Notes: generated from the letters alone by a model not told the origin. 64,000 bases of DNA from Pseudomonas muyukensis (GCF_019139535.1 NZ_CP077073.1:1001001-1065000), one strand, 5' to 3'; positions 45,961 to 57,261 are shown, counted from the stretch's first letter. Made by a program: numbers and translations.

Positions 45961-46374
45961 ATGGTTGCTCACCTGATTCAATTCGCGACAGATCACTTCA
46001 TCCTGGTGGCGATCTTCGTCGTTCTGCTGGTTTTGCTGCTGATCAACGAAGTCCGCCGCGGCGGCCAGAGCCTGAGCAACGGCCAGCTGACCGCGCTGGT
46101 CAACGCCGACAAGGCGCTGGTGATCGATATCCGCCCCGCCAAGGACTACTCGGCCGGGCACATCGTCGGTGCGGTGAACATCCCGCAGGACAAGCTGGCC
46201 AGCCGCATGACCGAGCTGGAAAAGCACAAAGAGAAGACCCTGATCGTCGTCGACGCGATGGGCCAGCAGTCCGGCACGATTTGCCGCGAGCTGCTCAAGG
46301 CTGGTTACACCGCGGCCAAGCTCAGCGGTGGCGTGTCCAGCTGGAAAGCCGATAACCTGCCCCTGGTGAAGTGA
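45961..46374 (+). CDS. Membrane-anchored rhodanese-like protein
   Basis: 137 aa. One N-terminal membrane helix (about residues 13-28, FILVAIFVVLLVLLLINEV) and a cytoplasmic rhodanese domain (VIDIRPAKDYSAGHIVGAVNIP). At the place of the catalytic Cys the loop reads VVDAMGQQSGTICREL, with no Cys in the CxxxxR loop, so it is probably not an active sulfurtransferase. E. coli YibN has the same build and the same yibN-grxC-secB order. Its stop is one base before the grxC start. Confidence 0.88.
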   Translation: MVAHLIQFATDHFILVAIFVVLLVLLLINEVRRGGQSLSNGQLTALVNADKALVIDIRPAKDYSAGHIVGAVNIPQDKLASRMTELEKHKEKTLIVVDAMGQQSGTICRELLKAGYTAAKLSGGVSSWKADNLPLVK

Positions 46375-46375
46375 C

Positions 46376-46630
46376 ATGAAGCCCGTCATCGTTTACTCCA
46401 GCGACTACTGCCCCTACTGCATGCGCGCCAAGTTCCTGCTCCAGAGCAAGGGCGTGGCGTTCGAAGAGATCAAGGTCGACGGCAAGCCCCAGCTGCGCGC
46501 CGAAATGAGCCAGAAGGCCGGCCGCACCTCGGTGCCGCAGATCTGGATCGGCAGCACGCACGTCGGTGGTTGCGATGACCTCTATGCCCTGGAGCGCGCC
46601 GGCAAGCTCGACGCGCTGCTGGCGGCCTGA
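46376..46630 (+). CDS. grxC: Glutaredoxin 3
   Basis: 84 aa glutathione-dependent disulfide reductase (cytoplasm). CPYC active site at residues 12-15, the cis-Pro motif TSVPQIWIG and the GSH-binding GGCDDLYALE. One base after the rhodanese gene, 39 bases before secB. Confidence 0.96.
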   Translation: MKPVIVYSSDYCPYCMRAKFLLQSKGVAFEEIKVDGKPQLRAEMSQKAGRTSVPQIWIGSTHVGGCDDLYALERAGKLDALLAA

Positions 46631-46669
46631 TTCGCACTGCATTCAAGAACATTAGGAAAAGGATCTGCC

Positions 46670-47155
46670 ATGACCGAGCAACAGACCAACGGCGCTGCCG
46701 CTGAAGAAACCGCACCACAATTCTCCCTGCAGCGCATCTATGTGCGCGACCTGTCGTTCGAGGCGCCGAAAAGCCCGCAGATCTTCCGCCAGCAGTGGGA
46801 GCCGAGCGTTTCGCTGGACCTGAACACCCGTCAGAAAGCCCTGGAAGGCGACTTCCACGAAGTGGTGCTGACCCTGTCGGTGACCGTCAAGAACGGTGAC
46901 GAAGTGGCGTTCATCGCCGAAGTGCAGCAGGCTGGTATCTTCCTGATCGCCAACCTGGATGCCGCCTCGATGAGCCACACCCTCGGCGCGTTCTGCCCGA
47001 ACATCCTGTTCCCGTACGCCCGCGAGACCCTGGACAGCCTGGTGACCCGTGGCTCGTTCCCGGCGCTGATGCTGTCGCCGGTCAACTTCGACGCCCTGTA
47101 CGCGCAAGAAATGCAGCGCATGCAGGAAGCCGGTGAAGTGCCGACCGTGCAGTAA
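46670..47155 (+). CDS. secB: Protein-export chaperone SecB
   Basis: 161 aa cytosolic tetrameric chaperone that keeps preproteins unfolded and hands them to SecA. Family segments [26 protein letters not shown] and [40 protein letters not shown] are visible. Good AAGGA site before the ATG. Followed by a strong terminator. Confidence 0.97.
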   Translation: MTEQQTNGAAAEETAPQFSLQRIYVRDLSFEAPKSPQIFRQQWEPSVSLDLNTRQKALEGDFHEVVLTLSVTVKNGDEVAFIAEVQQAGIFLIANLDAASMSHTLGAFCPNILFPYARETLDSLVTRGSFPALMLSPVNFDALYAQEMQRMQEAGEVPTVQ

Positions 47156-47171
47156 TTGCCGCGGTCATGAG

Positions 47172-47198
47172 AAAAGCGCCTTTCGAGGCGCTTTTTTT
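47172..47198 (+). terminator. secB terminator (probably bidirectional)
   Basis: An AAAGCGCCT / AGGCGCTTT stem with TTCG loop and a run of seven T. The opposite strand also has four T after the stem, so it may also stop trmL transcription coming from the right. Confidence 0.9.
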
Positions 47199-47240
47199 AT
47201 GCGGGCAATGCGGGCTGCGGCGCGTGGCTCAGGCCCTGCA

Positions 47241-47702
47241 TCAACTCCCGGCAAACCCTTGCTGGCGCCAGGCCTCGTACACCGTCACCGCCACGGTGTT
47301 GGACAGGTTCAGGCTGCGGCACCCTGGGCGCATCGGCAGGCGCAGGCGTTGCCCGGTGGGCAGGCTGTCCAGCACTTCTGCCGGCAAGCCACGGCTTTCA
47401 GGCCCGAACAGGAAGGCATCGCCTGGTTGGTAGGCGACCTCGTGGAACGGCTGCGAGCCCTTGGTGGTGAAGGCGAACAGCCGCGGCTGGCCGAGGCTTT
47501 CCAGGCAGGCAGCCAGGCTCTCGTGGCGCTTGAGCGTGGCATACTCGTGGTAATCCAGCCCGGCGCGGCGCAGGCGTTTGTCGTCCAGTTCGAAGCTGAT
47601 CGGCTCGATCAGGTGCAAGGCGCAGCCGCTGTTGGCGCACAGGCGGATGATGTTGCCGGTATTCGGCGGAATTTCTGGTTGAAAAAGGATGACGTGAAAC
47701 AT
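47241..47702 (-). CDS. trmL: tRNA (cytidine(34)-2'-O)-methyltransferase TrmL
   Basis: 153 aa SPOUT-class enzyme that methylates the ribose of the wobble base of tRNA-Leu isoacceptors using S-adenosylmethionine. Start MFHVILFQPEIPPNTGNIIRLCANSG; SPOUT knot motifs FLFGPESRGLP and LRLPMRPGCRSLNLSNTVAVTVYEAWRQ. The frame is open upstream but antisense to the next gene. The start codon shares the bases CATG with the start of the divergent small membrane protein gene. Confidence 0.94.
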   Translation of the reverse strand: MFHVILFQPEIPPNTGNIIRLCANSGCALHLIEPISFELDDKRLRRAGLDYHEYATLKRHESLAACLESLGQPRLFAFTTKGSQPFHEVAYQPGDAFLFGPESRGLPAEVLDSLPTGQRLRLPMRPGCRSLNLSNTVAVTVYEAWRQQGFAGS

Positions 47703-48138
47703 GCACGGCTCCAAGCGTGAAGATGACGAGCATTCTACCCCCGAAGCGGACCCGCGTTCGAAGGCTTGGCCGCGAGTGCTGTTGTCGCTGGCGATCTTCG
47801 GCATGCTCGTGGGCTTGATGATCGGCCGCTTGACAGCTCCCGAGGCGCGGGTGCTGGAGCAGGTGGAAGTGGTACAGGGTGGTCTGGAGCTGTGGTTCAA
47901 CGAAGAGCCGCAGCTGCATGGCGAGAATGTCCAGGGCACCGTGGCGCTGGTGTTCCAGGCCGAGGGCAAGGCCGCGCGTGGCCAGTTGCTGTTGCAGGGC
48001 AAGCCGGTGGCCTGGCGCTTGCAAAAAGGCGAGGAAGGCTTGTTGCTGACCCTGGTCGCCGCACGCCCCCTGCGCGGTGAATGGGCTGGCGCGCAGGAGG
48101 CGGGGCGTTGGCGGGTGCAGGTGCGGCTGCACGAATAA
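47701..48138 (+). CDS. Small membrane-anchored protein of unknown function
   Basis: 145 aa. A charged N-terminus, one membrane helix at about residues 24-42 (AWPRVLLSLAIFGMLVGLMIG) and a beta-rich, probably periplasmic domain of about 95 residues (GGLELWFNEEPQLHGENVQGTVALVFQ ... GRWRVQVRLHE). A conserved hypothetical protein occurs at the same place in P. aeruginosa (between ntrC and trmL), which supports it as a real gene. Its ATG at 47701 overlaps head-to-head the trmL start, so its ribosome-binding site and promoter must lie inside trmL. No function can be assigned. Confidence 0.75.
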   Translation: MHGSKREDDEHSTPEADPRSKAWPRVLLSLAIFGMLVGLMIGRLTAPEARVLEQVEVVQGGLELWFNEEPQLHGENVQGTVALVFQAEGKAARGQLLLQGKPVAWRLQKGEEGLLLTLVAARPLRGEWAGAQEAGRWRVQVRLHE

Positions 48139-48321
48139 AAGAGGGGATGTCCCGGCCTGCCTGTACCGAGGTCCCCAAAACTGCAAGTACCTGGGGTATT
48201 GCAGGTGTCGTGCCAGTTTTATCGGTGTGTAAAAGCAGGGGTTTGCCGACATCTGCAGCCGTTTTGCCGGATTAATTGCCTCGCCACGGTGCAAGGGGCA
48301 CGTAATCGGTGCATGAAGCGC

Positions 48322-48379
48322 TCGCGGGGCAAGCCCCCTGCCACGGCATCAATAGCGTGGCAGCGGGCTTGCCCCGCGA
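48322..48379. repeat. REP-like inverted repeat, divergent class
   Basis: Inverted arms TCGCGGGGCAAGCCC (48322-48336) and GGGCTTGCCCCGCGA (48365-48379), with an inner TGCCACG/CGTGGCA pair. Same design as the other REP pairs but with a different core. Sits downstream of ntrC. Confidence 0.7.
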
Positions 48380-48398
48380 TGCGTTGCATCCTTTGGCC

Positions 48399-49831
<1,433 letters not shown>

Positions 49832-49835
<4 letters not shown>

Positions 49836-50917
49836 GGGGCGGTGGCTCCTTGTTCCAGGGGCAGGTAGATGGAGAACGTGGTGTGCCCGGGGTGGCTCTC
49901 GCACTCGATCAGGCCCTGGTGCTGGCTGATGATGTTCTGGGTGATGGCCAGGCCCAGCCCGGTACCGTCCGGGCGGCCGCTGACCATGGGGTAGAAGAGG
50001 GTGTCCTGCAGTTCGGCGGGGATACCGGGGCCGTTGTCGACGATCTCGACCCGCGCCACCAGGCGGTGGCGCACATGGCCGATGGTGAACTGGCGCACCG
50101 CGCGGCTGCGCAGGGTGATGCGGCCCAGGCGCAGCTCGTTCTGCCCGCCGATGGCCTGCATGGCGTTGCGCACGATGTTGAGCACGGCCTGGATCATCTG
50201 CTCGCGGTCGACCAGCACGTCCGGCAGGCTCGGGTCGTAGTCGCGCACCAGGGTGATGCCGCCCTGGCTCTCGGCCTCGACCAGGCTGCACACGCGCTCC
50301 AGCACCTCGTGGATGTTGGTCATGGCCAGCGATGGCAGCTTGTTCGAGCCGAGCATGCGGTCGACCAGGTTTCGCAGGCGGTCGGCTTCCTCGATGATCA
50401 CGTTGGTGTAGTCGCGCAGGCCGTCCTCGGGCAGCTCGCGGGCCAATAGCTGTGCCGCGCCGCGGATGCCGCCGAGCGGGTTCTTGATCTCATGGGCCAG
50501 GCCGCGCACCAGCATCTTGGTGGTTTCCTGCTTGCTCAGCTGGGCCTCTTCCTTGGTGATGCGCAGCAACCGGTCGCGTGGGTGTACCTCGAGCAACAGC
50601 AGGGTCTGGCCCTGGTGCAGGATGGAGGTCACGGCGTAGTCGACGGTGATGGTCTGCCCGGTCAGCGAGGTCAGTTGGGCTTCGCGCTTGGTGAACGGAT
50701 GCGCGTGCTCCACGGCCTGGCGCAGCGAGTTGAGCGCCTCGGTCGACTCGGTGAACAGCTCGCTGATGAACTGCCCATGGCTGCGCTGGCCGCTGACGGC
50801 CAGGAGCATTTCCGCGGCCGGGTTCATGTACTCCAGGCGCAGTTCGCCATTGAGCAGCAGCGTGGCGGTGGTCAGGTTGTCCAGGAGCAGACGGTGCTGT
50901 GCATCGCTGATGGTCAT
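49832..50917 (-). CDS. ntrB: Nitrogen sensor kinase/phosphatase NtrB (NR-II)
   Basis: 361 aa soluble histidine kinase that phosphorylates or dephosphorylates NtrC under PII control. PAS domain (about residues 8-75), HisKA with His142 in GLAHEIKNPLGGIRGAAQ, and HATPase_c (NIVRNAMQAI, VDNGPGIP, GTGLGLAITQ). ATG at 50917 matches homologues (MTISDAQHRLLLDNL); the frame is open for 41 more codons upstream without a good start. Coupled to ntrC through an ATGA overlap. Confidence 0.97.
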
Positions 50918-51171
50918 AAGGTGTCGTTGACCTCTTTTGGCACAGTGGCGCCCAACGGCTCTGGCCTGGGGCGCGCACGGAAGAGTGCTGGATGCGGTGA
51001 AAATGCAAGAACCAAACCAAGGCTCCGAAAAGAAGCGCAAATTCCGGATAAAGACCTGGAACTGCGCGAATTCGAGCCAGAAAGCCCTGGTTTATCGATT
51101 CTTGTGAACCAAATTGGGTTGCATGATGGGGCGTGCCGTCAAGTCATGCACCAATATGGAGCATAGGGCGG

Positions 51172-51714
51172 TCAGCGCAATTTGCACAGCTGGGCGCTGG
51201 CGCGAACCAGGGCGAGATGGCGCGTGGAATCCTCGGCGCGATGTTGCAAGGCGTCGGCCAGGTGGTTGGCGCAATTGTCTGGTGGGGTCTGGTCGAAGCG
51301 GGCAAGGGCGCTCAACAGCTGTTCCTGTAGCAGGTCCAGTTCAGGGCGCACTTCGTTGGCCAGGTCGCGGCGTGGAAGGGCTGGCGCCTGTCGGGCGCGA
51401 TGCCAGGTGTCGAGCAGGTGGTACTGCAGGAGTTTGTTGGCTTCGATCTGGTCGGCAAAAAAGGCCTCGACGCGTGCCGGATCCAAGTGGTGGGCGACGG
51501 CGGCCTGGCGTGCGCTGACCAATACCTGATGCTCGCGGGCGCTGGCCTGCACGGGTTGCTGGTGATCCCACTTGTGCAGGGCGACAGCTTCGGCCAGGTC
51601 CAGGCGCCGATCGATGCTGGTAAGCAACTGATCCAGGGTGGGCGTGATGGTCGCAGAGGAGGCACAACCGGATAGGGCGAAGCAGCAGGTCAGTGCGAGG
51701 GTGATGGCACGCAT
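51172..51714 (-). CDS. Exported chorismate mutase (AroQ-gamma), predicted lipoprotein
   Basis: 180 aa. N-terminal signal with lipobox LSGC (about residues 14-17), then an all-helical AroQ domain: the first helix has LDQLLTSIDRRLDLAEAVALHKWDHQQPV (Arg and Lys active-site positions), later RVEAFFADQIEANKLLQYHLLDTWHR. AroQ-gamma enzymes are secreted and convert chorismate to prephenate outside the cytoplasm, for reasons still unclear. P. aeruginosa has a periplasmic one of similar size. AAGGAG site before the ATG. It lies between glnA and ntrB, same strand as both but with the glnA terminator ahead of it. Confidence 0.85.
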   Translation of the reverse strand: MRAITLALTCCFALSGCASSATITPTLDQLLTSIDRRLDLAEAVALHKWDHQQPVQASAREHQVLVSARQAAVAHHLDPARVEAFFADQIEANKLLQYHLLDTWHRARQAPALPRRDLANEVRPELDLLQEQLLSALARFDQTPPDNCANHLADALQHRAEDSTRHLALVRASAQLCKLR

Positions 51715-51796
51715 GGCGATCTCCTTGGGAATGAAGCCTTGAGTGTCGCCTTTGGCGTTGCGGCGGCTAATAGGTGTTGTCCGATGATGAGGGTAT

Positions 51797-51828
51797 GAAA
51801 AACAAACGGCCTCCCGAAGGAGGCCGTC
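51797..51828 (-). terminator. glnA terminator
   Basis: ACGGCCTCC/GGAGGCCGT stem, four-base loop; minus-strand tail TTTGTTTTTC. Thirty-two bases after the glnA stop. Confidence 0.9.
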
Positions 51829-51859
51829 CTGATGTCGCCGACGCGAGGCGCCGATCAGA

Positions 51860-53266
51860 TCAGCAGCTGTAGTACAGCTCGTATTCCAGCGGGTGGACGA
51901 AGGTACGGACCTTGATCTCTTCCTCGCTCTTCAGCTCGATGAAGGCATCGATGAAGTCGTCGGAGAACACGCCGCCCTTGGTCAGGAACGCACGGCCTTT
52001 GTCCAGTTCTTCCAGGGCTTCCTTCAGGCTGCCGCAAACCTGCGGGATGTCCTTGGCCTCTTCAGGCGGCAGGTCATACAGGTTCTTGTCGGCGGCATCG
52101 CCTGGGTGAATCTTGTTCTGGATGCCGTCCAGGCCAGCCATCAGCAGGGCCGCGAAGGCCAGGTACGGGTTGGCCGATGGGTCCGGGAAGCGTGCTTCGA
52201 TACGGCGGGCTTTCGGGCTGCCGACGTAAGGAATGCGGATCGAGGCGGAACGGTTGCGTGCCGAGTAGGCCAGCATGACCGGGGCTTCGAAGCCTGGGAC
52301 CAGGCGCTTGTACGAGTTGGTCGACGGGTTGGTGAAGCCGTTCAGGGCCTTGCCGTGCTTGATGATGCCGCCGATGAAGTACAGGGCGGTGTCGGACAGG
52401 CCGGCATAGCCTTCGCCGGCGAAGGTGTTCTTGCCTTCTTTCCAGATCGACATGTGCACGTGCATGCCCGAACCGTTGTCGCCGTACAGTGGCTTGGGCA
52501 TGAAGGTGGCGGTACGGCCGTAGGCGTCGGCAACGTTGTGCACGACGTATTTCAGCGCCTGTACTTCGTCAGCCTTCTTCACCAGGGTGTTGAACTTGAC
52601 GCCGATTTCGTTCTGGCCGGCAGTCGCCACTTCGTGATGGTGGACTTCGACGGTTTGCCCCATCTCTTCCAGTGCGTTGCACATGGCGGTACGGATTTCG
52701 TGGTCGTGGTCGAACGGCGGAACCGGGAAGTAGCCGCCTTTCACGCCAGGACGGTGGCCTTTGTTGCCGCCTTCGACGTCGGCATCGGACATCCACGAGC
52801 CTTGCTCGGAGAAGATCTTGAACATCGAGCCGGAGATGTCCGACTTGAACTTCACTTCGTCGAAGATGAAGAACTCAGGCTCTGGGCCGGCGAACACGGT
52901 GTCACCGATGCCGGTGCTCTTCAGGTACTCTTCGGCGCGCTTGGCGATCGCACGTGGGTCGCGATCGTAGCCTTGCATGCTCGACGGGTCGACGATGTCG
53001 CAGGTGATGATCAGGGTCGGCTCTTCAGTGAACGGATCGAGCACGGCGGTCTCGTCGACCGGCATCAGGATCATGTCCGAGGCTTCGATGCCTTTCCAGC
53101 CAGCGATGGAGGAACCGTCGAACATCTTGCCGACTTCGAAGAAGTCTTCGTCCAGGCCATCGCGCGCCGGCATGGTCACGTGATGCTGAACGCCTTTGGT
53201 GTCCGTGAAACGCAGATCAATCCACTTGACGTCATGATCTTTGATGAGTTGAACCGACTTCGACAT
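51860..53266 (-). CDS. glnA: Glutamine synthetase type I
   Basis: 468 aa dodecameric enzyme making glutamine from glutamate, ammonia and ATP. The beta-Grasp N-terminus, EPEFFIFD and [17 protein letters not shown] metal-site segments, [18 protein letters not shown], and the adenylylation site Tyr397 (NLYDLPPEE) show a GlnE-regulated GSI-beta enzyme. ATG at 53266 after GGAGGACAAC. Preceded by a sigma-54 promoter and an NtrC site, and followed by a terminator. Works with gltBD in the GS-GOGAT cycle. Confidence 0.98.
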   Translation of the reverse strand: MSKSVQLIKDHDVKWIDLRFTDTKGVQHHVTMPARDGLDEDFFEVGKMFDGSSIAGWKGIEASDMILMPVDETAVLDPFTEEPTLIITCDIVDPSSMQGYDRDPRAIAKRAEEYLKSTGIGDTVFAGPEPEFFIFDEVKFKSDISGSMFKIFSEQGSWMSDADVEGGNKGHRPGVKGGYFPVPPFDHDHEIRTAMCNALEEMGQTVEVHHHEVATAGQNEIGVKFNTLVKKADEVQALKYVVHNVADAYGRTATFMPKPLYGDNGSGMHVHMSIWKEGKNTFAGEGYAGLSDTALYFIGGIIKHGKALNGFTNPSTNSYKRLVPGFEAPVMLAYSARNRSASIRIPYVGSPKARRIEARFPDPSANPYLAFAALLMAGLDGIQNKIHPGDAADKNLYDLPPEEAKDIPQVCGSLKEALEELDKGRAFLTKGGVFSDDFIDAFIELKSEEEIKVRTFVHPLEYELYYSC

Positions 53267-53363
53267 GTTGTCCTCCGGATGGTCTAGGGCGCTTGGCCGC
53301 GGCCCTGGAAAAAGGGTGTCGCTGGGCGCGGATAGTCGGCCAAGCTTACCTGCCTCACAAGGG

Positions 53364-53379
53364 AGCAAATTGCATGCCA
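53364..53379 (-). promoter_or_regulatory. Sigma-54 promoter of glnA
   Basis: Minus strand TGGCATGCAATTTGCT fits the -24/-12 consensus TGGCACG-N4-TTGCW with one mismatch. The start site would be near 53353, about 87 bases before the glnA ATG. Confidence 0.8.
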
Positions 53380-53484
53380 GTGCCCGAAAATGGCGAAGGT
53401 CGGGATAAAGCCCGGCGTTGGCGGGCATATAGCCTAGCTGCAGGAAGCATTCGTGCACGCATTGAGGGCGTGAGCAAGATGTCG

Positions 53485-53501
53485 TGCGCTATTTTGGTGC
53501 G
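53485..53501. promoter_or_regulatory. NtrC enhancer site upstream of glnA
   Basis: TGCGCTATTTTGGTGCG matches the NtrC consensus TGCACYAWMWTRGTGCA except for two symmetric G for A changes. It lies about 140 bases upstream of the predicted start, the usual range for an enhancer. Confidence 0.65.
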
Positions 53502-53513
53502 ATGCGTGTCGCG

Positions 53514-53645
53514 CCTGTAGGAGCCGGCTTTGCCGGCGAAAGCGGCTGCATGGGCAGCCCCAGGCTTAACGGCCTACTTCGATCCTGATGATCACCTTGC
53601 AGTGCCTGGGTTGGCCCTTTCGCCGGCAAAGCCGGCTCCTACAGG
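53514..53645. repeat. REP pair, type B variant, widely spaced
   Basis: Perfect 29-base inverted arms (53514-53542 and 53617-53645; core CCGGCTTTGCCGGCGAAAG) separated by 74 bases that contain AGCGGCTGCATGGGCAGCC. In the glnA-thiI gap, immediately behind the NtrC site. Confidence 0.85.
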
Positions 53646-53718
53646 TGCGGCGCAGGGTTCGGGCTCGGTAAATCAAACCTTCTGTACAAAAGTTGCTCAA
53701 ACCTTGAGCGATTTCCGC

Positions 53719-53724
53719 TATAAT
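53719..53724 (+). promoter_or_regulatory. Probable thiI -10 box
   Basis: A perfect TATAAT 46 bases before the thiI ATG. No good -35 hexamer is seen at 16-18 bases; TTGCTC is 20 bases away. Confidence 0.4.
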
Positions 53725-53769
53725 TCGCGCCCCCTATTTTCGGCAGGCCCTGCGCGCGCTGTTAAACCA

Positions 53770-55224
53770 ATGAAACTTATCGTCAAAGTCTTCCCAGAGA
53801 TCACCATCAAGAGCCGGCCGGTGCGCAAGCGCTTCATCCGCCAGCTCGGCAAGAACATCCGCGTCGTGCTCAAGGACCTCGATCCTGAGCTCGCGGTCGA
53901 TGGCGTCTGGGACAATCTCGAGGTGGTCACCCGCGTCGAGGACGAGAAGATCCAGCGCGAGATGATCGAGCGCCTCACCTGCACCCCGGGTATCACCCAC
54001 TTCCTGCAGGTCGAGGAATACCCGCTGGGCGACTTCGACGACATCGTCGCCAAGTGCAAGCAGCACTTCGGCCACCTGCTGGCCGGCAAGCGCTTCTCGG
54101 TGCGCTGCAAGCGCGGCGGCCACCACGACTTCACTTCGATGGACGTCGACCGCTACGTCGGCAGCCAGCTGCGCCAGCAGTGCGGCGCCGCCGGCATCGA
54201 CCTGAAGACGCCTGAAGTGGTGGTGCGCATCGAGATCCGCGACCAGCGCCTGTACGTGATCCACAACCAGCACAACGGCATCGGCGGTTACCCGCTGGGC
54301 GCCCTGGAGCAGACCCTGGTACTGATGTCCGGTGGTTTCGACTCCACCGTGGCGGCCTACCAGATGATGCGCCGTGGCCTGATGACCCACTTCTGCTTCT
54401 TCAACCTCGGCGGTCGTGCCCACGAACTGGGCGTGATGGAAGTGGCCCACTACCTGTGGAAAAAGTACGGCAGCAGCCAGCGCGTGCTGTTCATCAGCGT
54501 GCCGTTCGAGGAAGTGGTCGGCGAGATCCTCAACAAGGTCGACAACAGCTACATGGGCGTGACCCTCAAGCGCATGATGCTGCGCGGTGCCGCGCACATG
54601 GCCGAGCGCCTGCAGATCGACGCGCTGGTCACCGGCGAGGCGATTTCCCAGGTCTCCAGCCAGACCTTGCCGAACCTGTCGATCATCGACTCGGCCACCG
54701 ACAAGCTGGTGCTGCGCCCATTGCTGGCCAGCCACAAGCAGGACATCATCGACCAGGCCAGCGAAATCGGCACCGCCGACTTCGCCAAGCACATGCCCGA
54801 ATACTGCGGCGTGATCTCGGTGAACCCGACCACCCATGCCAAGCGTCACCGCATGGAGCACGAAGAAAAGCAGTTCGACATGGCCGTGCTCGAGCGCGCC
54901 CTTGAGCGCGCCAAGTTCATCTCCATCGACCACGTGATCGATGAGCTGGGCAAGGACATCGAAATCGAGGACGTGGCCGAGGCGCTGCCTGGCCAGATCG
55001 TCATCGACATTCGTCACCCCGATGCCCAGGAAGACGAACCTCTGGCGCTGGACGGTATCGAAGTCCAGGCCATGCCGTTCTATGCGATCAACAGCAAGTT
55101 CAAGCACCTGGACCCTACGCGCCAGTACTTGCTGTATTGCGACAAAGGTGTGATGAGCCGTTTGCACGCACACCACCTGCTCAGTGAGGGACATGCCAAT
55201 GTGCGTGTTTATCGTCCGACATAA
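53770..55224 (+). CDS. thiI: tRNA 4-thiouridine synthase / sulfur carrier ThiI
   Basis: 484 aa. Makes s4U8 in tRNA and feeds sulfur to thiazole synthesis. Ferredoxin-like and THUMP domains (to about residue 165), adenylating PP-loop SGGFDST at 187-193, and a C-terminal rhodanese domain with the persulfide Cys457 (YCDKGVMS). The rhodanese domain marks the E. coli-like long form. ATG at 53770; the upstream open frame runs through a REP element and is not coding. Confidence 0.96.
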   Translation: MKLIVKVFPEITIKSRPVRKRFIRQLGKNIRVVLKDLDPELAVDGVWDNLEVVTRVEDEKIQREMIERLTCTPGITHFLQVEEYPLGDFDDIVAKCKQHFGHLLAGKRFSVRCKRGGHHDFTSMDVDRYVGSQLRQQCGAAGIDLKTPEVVVRIEIRDQRLYVIHNQHNGIGGYPLGALEQTLVLMSGGFDSTVAAYQMMRRGLMTHFCFFNLGGRAHELGVMEVAHYLWKKYGSSQRVLFISVPFEEVVGEILNKVDNSYMGVTLKRMMLRGAAHMAERLQIDALVTGEAISQVSSQTLPNLSIIDSATDKLVLRPLLASHKQDIIDQASEIGTADFAKHMPEYCGVISVNPTTHAKRHRMEHEEKQFDMAVLERALERAKFISIDHVIDELGKDIEIEDVAEALPGQIVIDIRHPDAQEDEPLALDGIEVQAMPFYAINSKFKHLDPTRQYLLYCDKGVMSRLHAHHLLSEGHANVRVYRPT

Positions 55225-55352
55225 GACGCCAGGGCTGTATGGCGGCAGCATCCGCCATCGCCCTCCCGACCATCGGGCCCGCTGAGCCTCAAACCGTACA
55301 TATTCGCCGCCTACACTAGGTGGCAACCGAATCCTCTGATCGAGATACAGTT

Positions 55353-57173
55353 GTGATCGAAAATCTGCGTAACATCGCCATCATCGCCCACGTTGACCAT
55401 GGTAAAACCACCCTGGTCGACAAACTCCTGCGTCAGTCCGGCACCCTGGAGCGTAACGAGCTCAACGACGAGCGCGTCATGGACTCCAACGACCAAGAAA
55501 AAGAGCGCGGTATTACCATTCTGGCGAAAAACACCGCCATCAACTGGAACGGCTACCACATCAACATCGTCGACACCCCCGGCCACGCCGACTTCGGTGG
55601 CGAGGTCGAGCGTGTAATGTCGATGGTCGACTCCGTGCTGCTGCTGGTCGACGCCCAGGACGGCCCGATGCCGCAAACCCGCTTCGTGACCAAGAAGGCC
55701 TTCGAAGCCGGCCTGAAGCCAATCGTCGTGATCAACAAGGTCGACCGTCCGGGCGCGCGTCCTGACTGGGTTCTGGACCAGATCTTCGACCTGTTCGACA
55801 ACCTCGGCGCCACCGACGAACAGCTGGACTTCAAAGTCGTCTACGCCTCGGCCCTGAACGGCATCGCCGGTCTGGACCACACCGCCATGGGCGAAGACAT
55901 GACCGCCCTGTACCAGTCGATCATCGACAACGTACCCGCACCGTCGGTTGACCGTGACGGCCCGTTCCAGATGCAGATCTCGGCACTGGACTACAACAGC
56001 TTCCTCGGTGTTATCGGCGTTGGCCGCATCGCCCGTGGTCGCGTCAAGCCGAACACCCCGGTTGTTGCCATCGACACCGAAGGCAAGAAGCGTAACGGCC
56101 GTATCCTCAAGCTGATGGGCCACCACGGCCTGCACCGCGTCGACGTCGAAGAAGCCCAGGCTGGCGACATCGTCTGCATCAGCGGTTTCGACGAGCTGTT
56201 CATCTCCGACACCCTGTGCGCTCCGGATACCGTCGAAGCGATGAAGCCGCTGACCGTCGACGAGCCGACCGTTTCGATGACCTTCCAGGTCAACGACTCG
56301 CCGTTCTGCGGCAAGGAAGGCAAGTTCGTCACCAGCCGTAACATCAAGGACCGTCTGGACAAAGAGCTGCTGTACAACGTTGCCCTGCGCGTTCAGGAAA
56401 CCGATTCCCCTGACAAGTTCAAGGTATCGGGCCGTGGCGAGCTGCACCTGTCGGTTCTGATCGAAACCATGCGCCGTGAAGGCTTCGAGATGGCCGTGGG
56501 CCGTCCTGAAGTGATCATCCGCGAAGTCAACGGCACCAAGCAGGAGCCGTTCGAGAACGTCACCATCGACATCCCTGAAGAATCCCAGGGCAAGGTCATG
56601 GAAGAGATGGGCCTGCGTAAAGGCGACCTGACCAACATGGTGCCGGATGGCAAGGGCCGTGTGCGCCTGGAGTACAACATTCCAGCCCGTGGTCTGATCG
56701 GTTTCCGTAACCAGTTCCTGACCCTGACCAACGGTGCAGGCATCCTGACTTCGATCTTCGATCGCTACGACACCATGAAGTCGGGCCAGATGTCCGGCCG
56801 CCTGAACGGCGTCCTGGTTTCGGTCGAGACCGGCAAGGCGCTGACCTACTCGCTGGAAACCCTGCAGGCGCGCGGCAAGCTGTTCGTCGAGCACGGCCAG
56901 GAGATCTACAACGGTCAGATCATCGGCCTGAACAGCCGTGACAACGACCTGGGCGTGAACCCGACCAAAGGCAAGAAGCTCGACAACATGCGTGCTTCGG
57001 GCAAGGACGAAGTCATCGCCCTGGTTCCGCCAGTTCGCCACACCCTCGAGCAGGCCCTGGAATTCATCCAGGACGACGAGCTGTGCGAAGTGACGCCGAA
57101 GTCGATCCGTCTGCGCAAGAAGATCCTCGACGAAGGCGAGCGTACCCGCGCTGCCAAGAAAGCCAAGAACTGA
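55353..57173 (+). CDS. typA: Ribosome-associated GTPase TypA/BipA
   Basis: 606 aa translational GTPase that binds 70S ribosomes and helps 50S assembly and stress adaptation. G1 [10 protein letters not shown]2 RGITI, G3 DTPGHADF, G4 NKVDRPGA; then EF-G-like domains II, III and V and the BipA C-terminal domain ending [13 protein letters not shown] at 55353 gives [19 protein letters not shown], the family start; a GTG eleven codons earlier lacks a ribosome-binding site. Confidence 0.96.
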   Translation: MIENLRNIAIIAHVDHGKTTLVDKLLRQSGTLERNELNDERVMDSNDQEKERGITILAKNTAINWNGYHINIVDTPGHADFGGEVERVMSMVDSVLLLVDAQDGPMPQTRFVTKKAFEAGLKPIVVINKVDRPGARPDWVLDQIFDLFDNLGATDEQLDFKVVYASALNGIAGLDHTAMGEDMTALYQSIIDNVPAPSVDRDGPFQMQISALDYNSFLGVIGVGRIARGRVKPNTPVVAIDTEGKKRNGRILKLMGHHGLHRVDVEEAQAGDIVCISGFDELFISDTLCAPDTVEAMKPLTVDEPTVSMTFQVNDSPFCGKEGKFVTSRNIKDRLDKELLYNVALRVQETDSPDKFKVSGRGELHLSVLIETMRREGFEMAVGRPEVIIREVNGTKQEPFENVTIDIPEESQGKVMEEMGLRKGDLTNMVPDGKGRVRLEYNIPARGLIGFRNQFLTLTNGAGILTSIFDRYDTMKSGQMSGRLNGVLVSVETGKALTYSLETLQARGKLFVEHGQEIYNGQIIGLNSRDNDLGVNPTKGKKLDNMRASGKDEVIALVPPVRHTLEQALEFIQDDELCEVTPKSIRLRKKILDEGERTRAAKKAKN

Positions 57174-57194
57174 GTCATTAGTTCAGGCTGAATG

Positions 57195-57230
57195 AAAACG
57201 CCCCCGGTCCAAAGGCCGGGGGCGTTTTTG
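57195..57230 (+). terminator. typA terminator (bidirectional)
   Basis: Stem AACGCCCCCGG / CCGGGGGCGTT with T5 after it and A4 before it, 22 bases after the typA stop; can also serve the convergent YkgJ-type gene. Confidence 0.9.
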
Positions 57231-57261
57231 TTTGCCTTCGGAATGTGCGGCCGCCTTGCGG

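Noticed and set aside
53434..53456. A second NtrC site near TGCAGGAAGCATTCGTGCA
   Set aside because: The half-sites are five bases apart instead of three and the left half deviates; kept only as a possible weak half-site.
55320..55352. An earlier GTG start for typA adding eleven residues
   Set aside because: No ribosome-binding site before it, and BipA proteins start with MIEN or MIEK.
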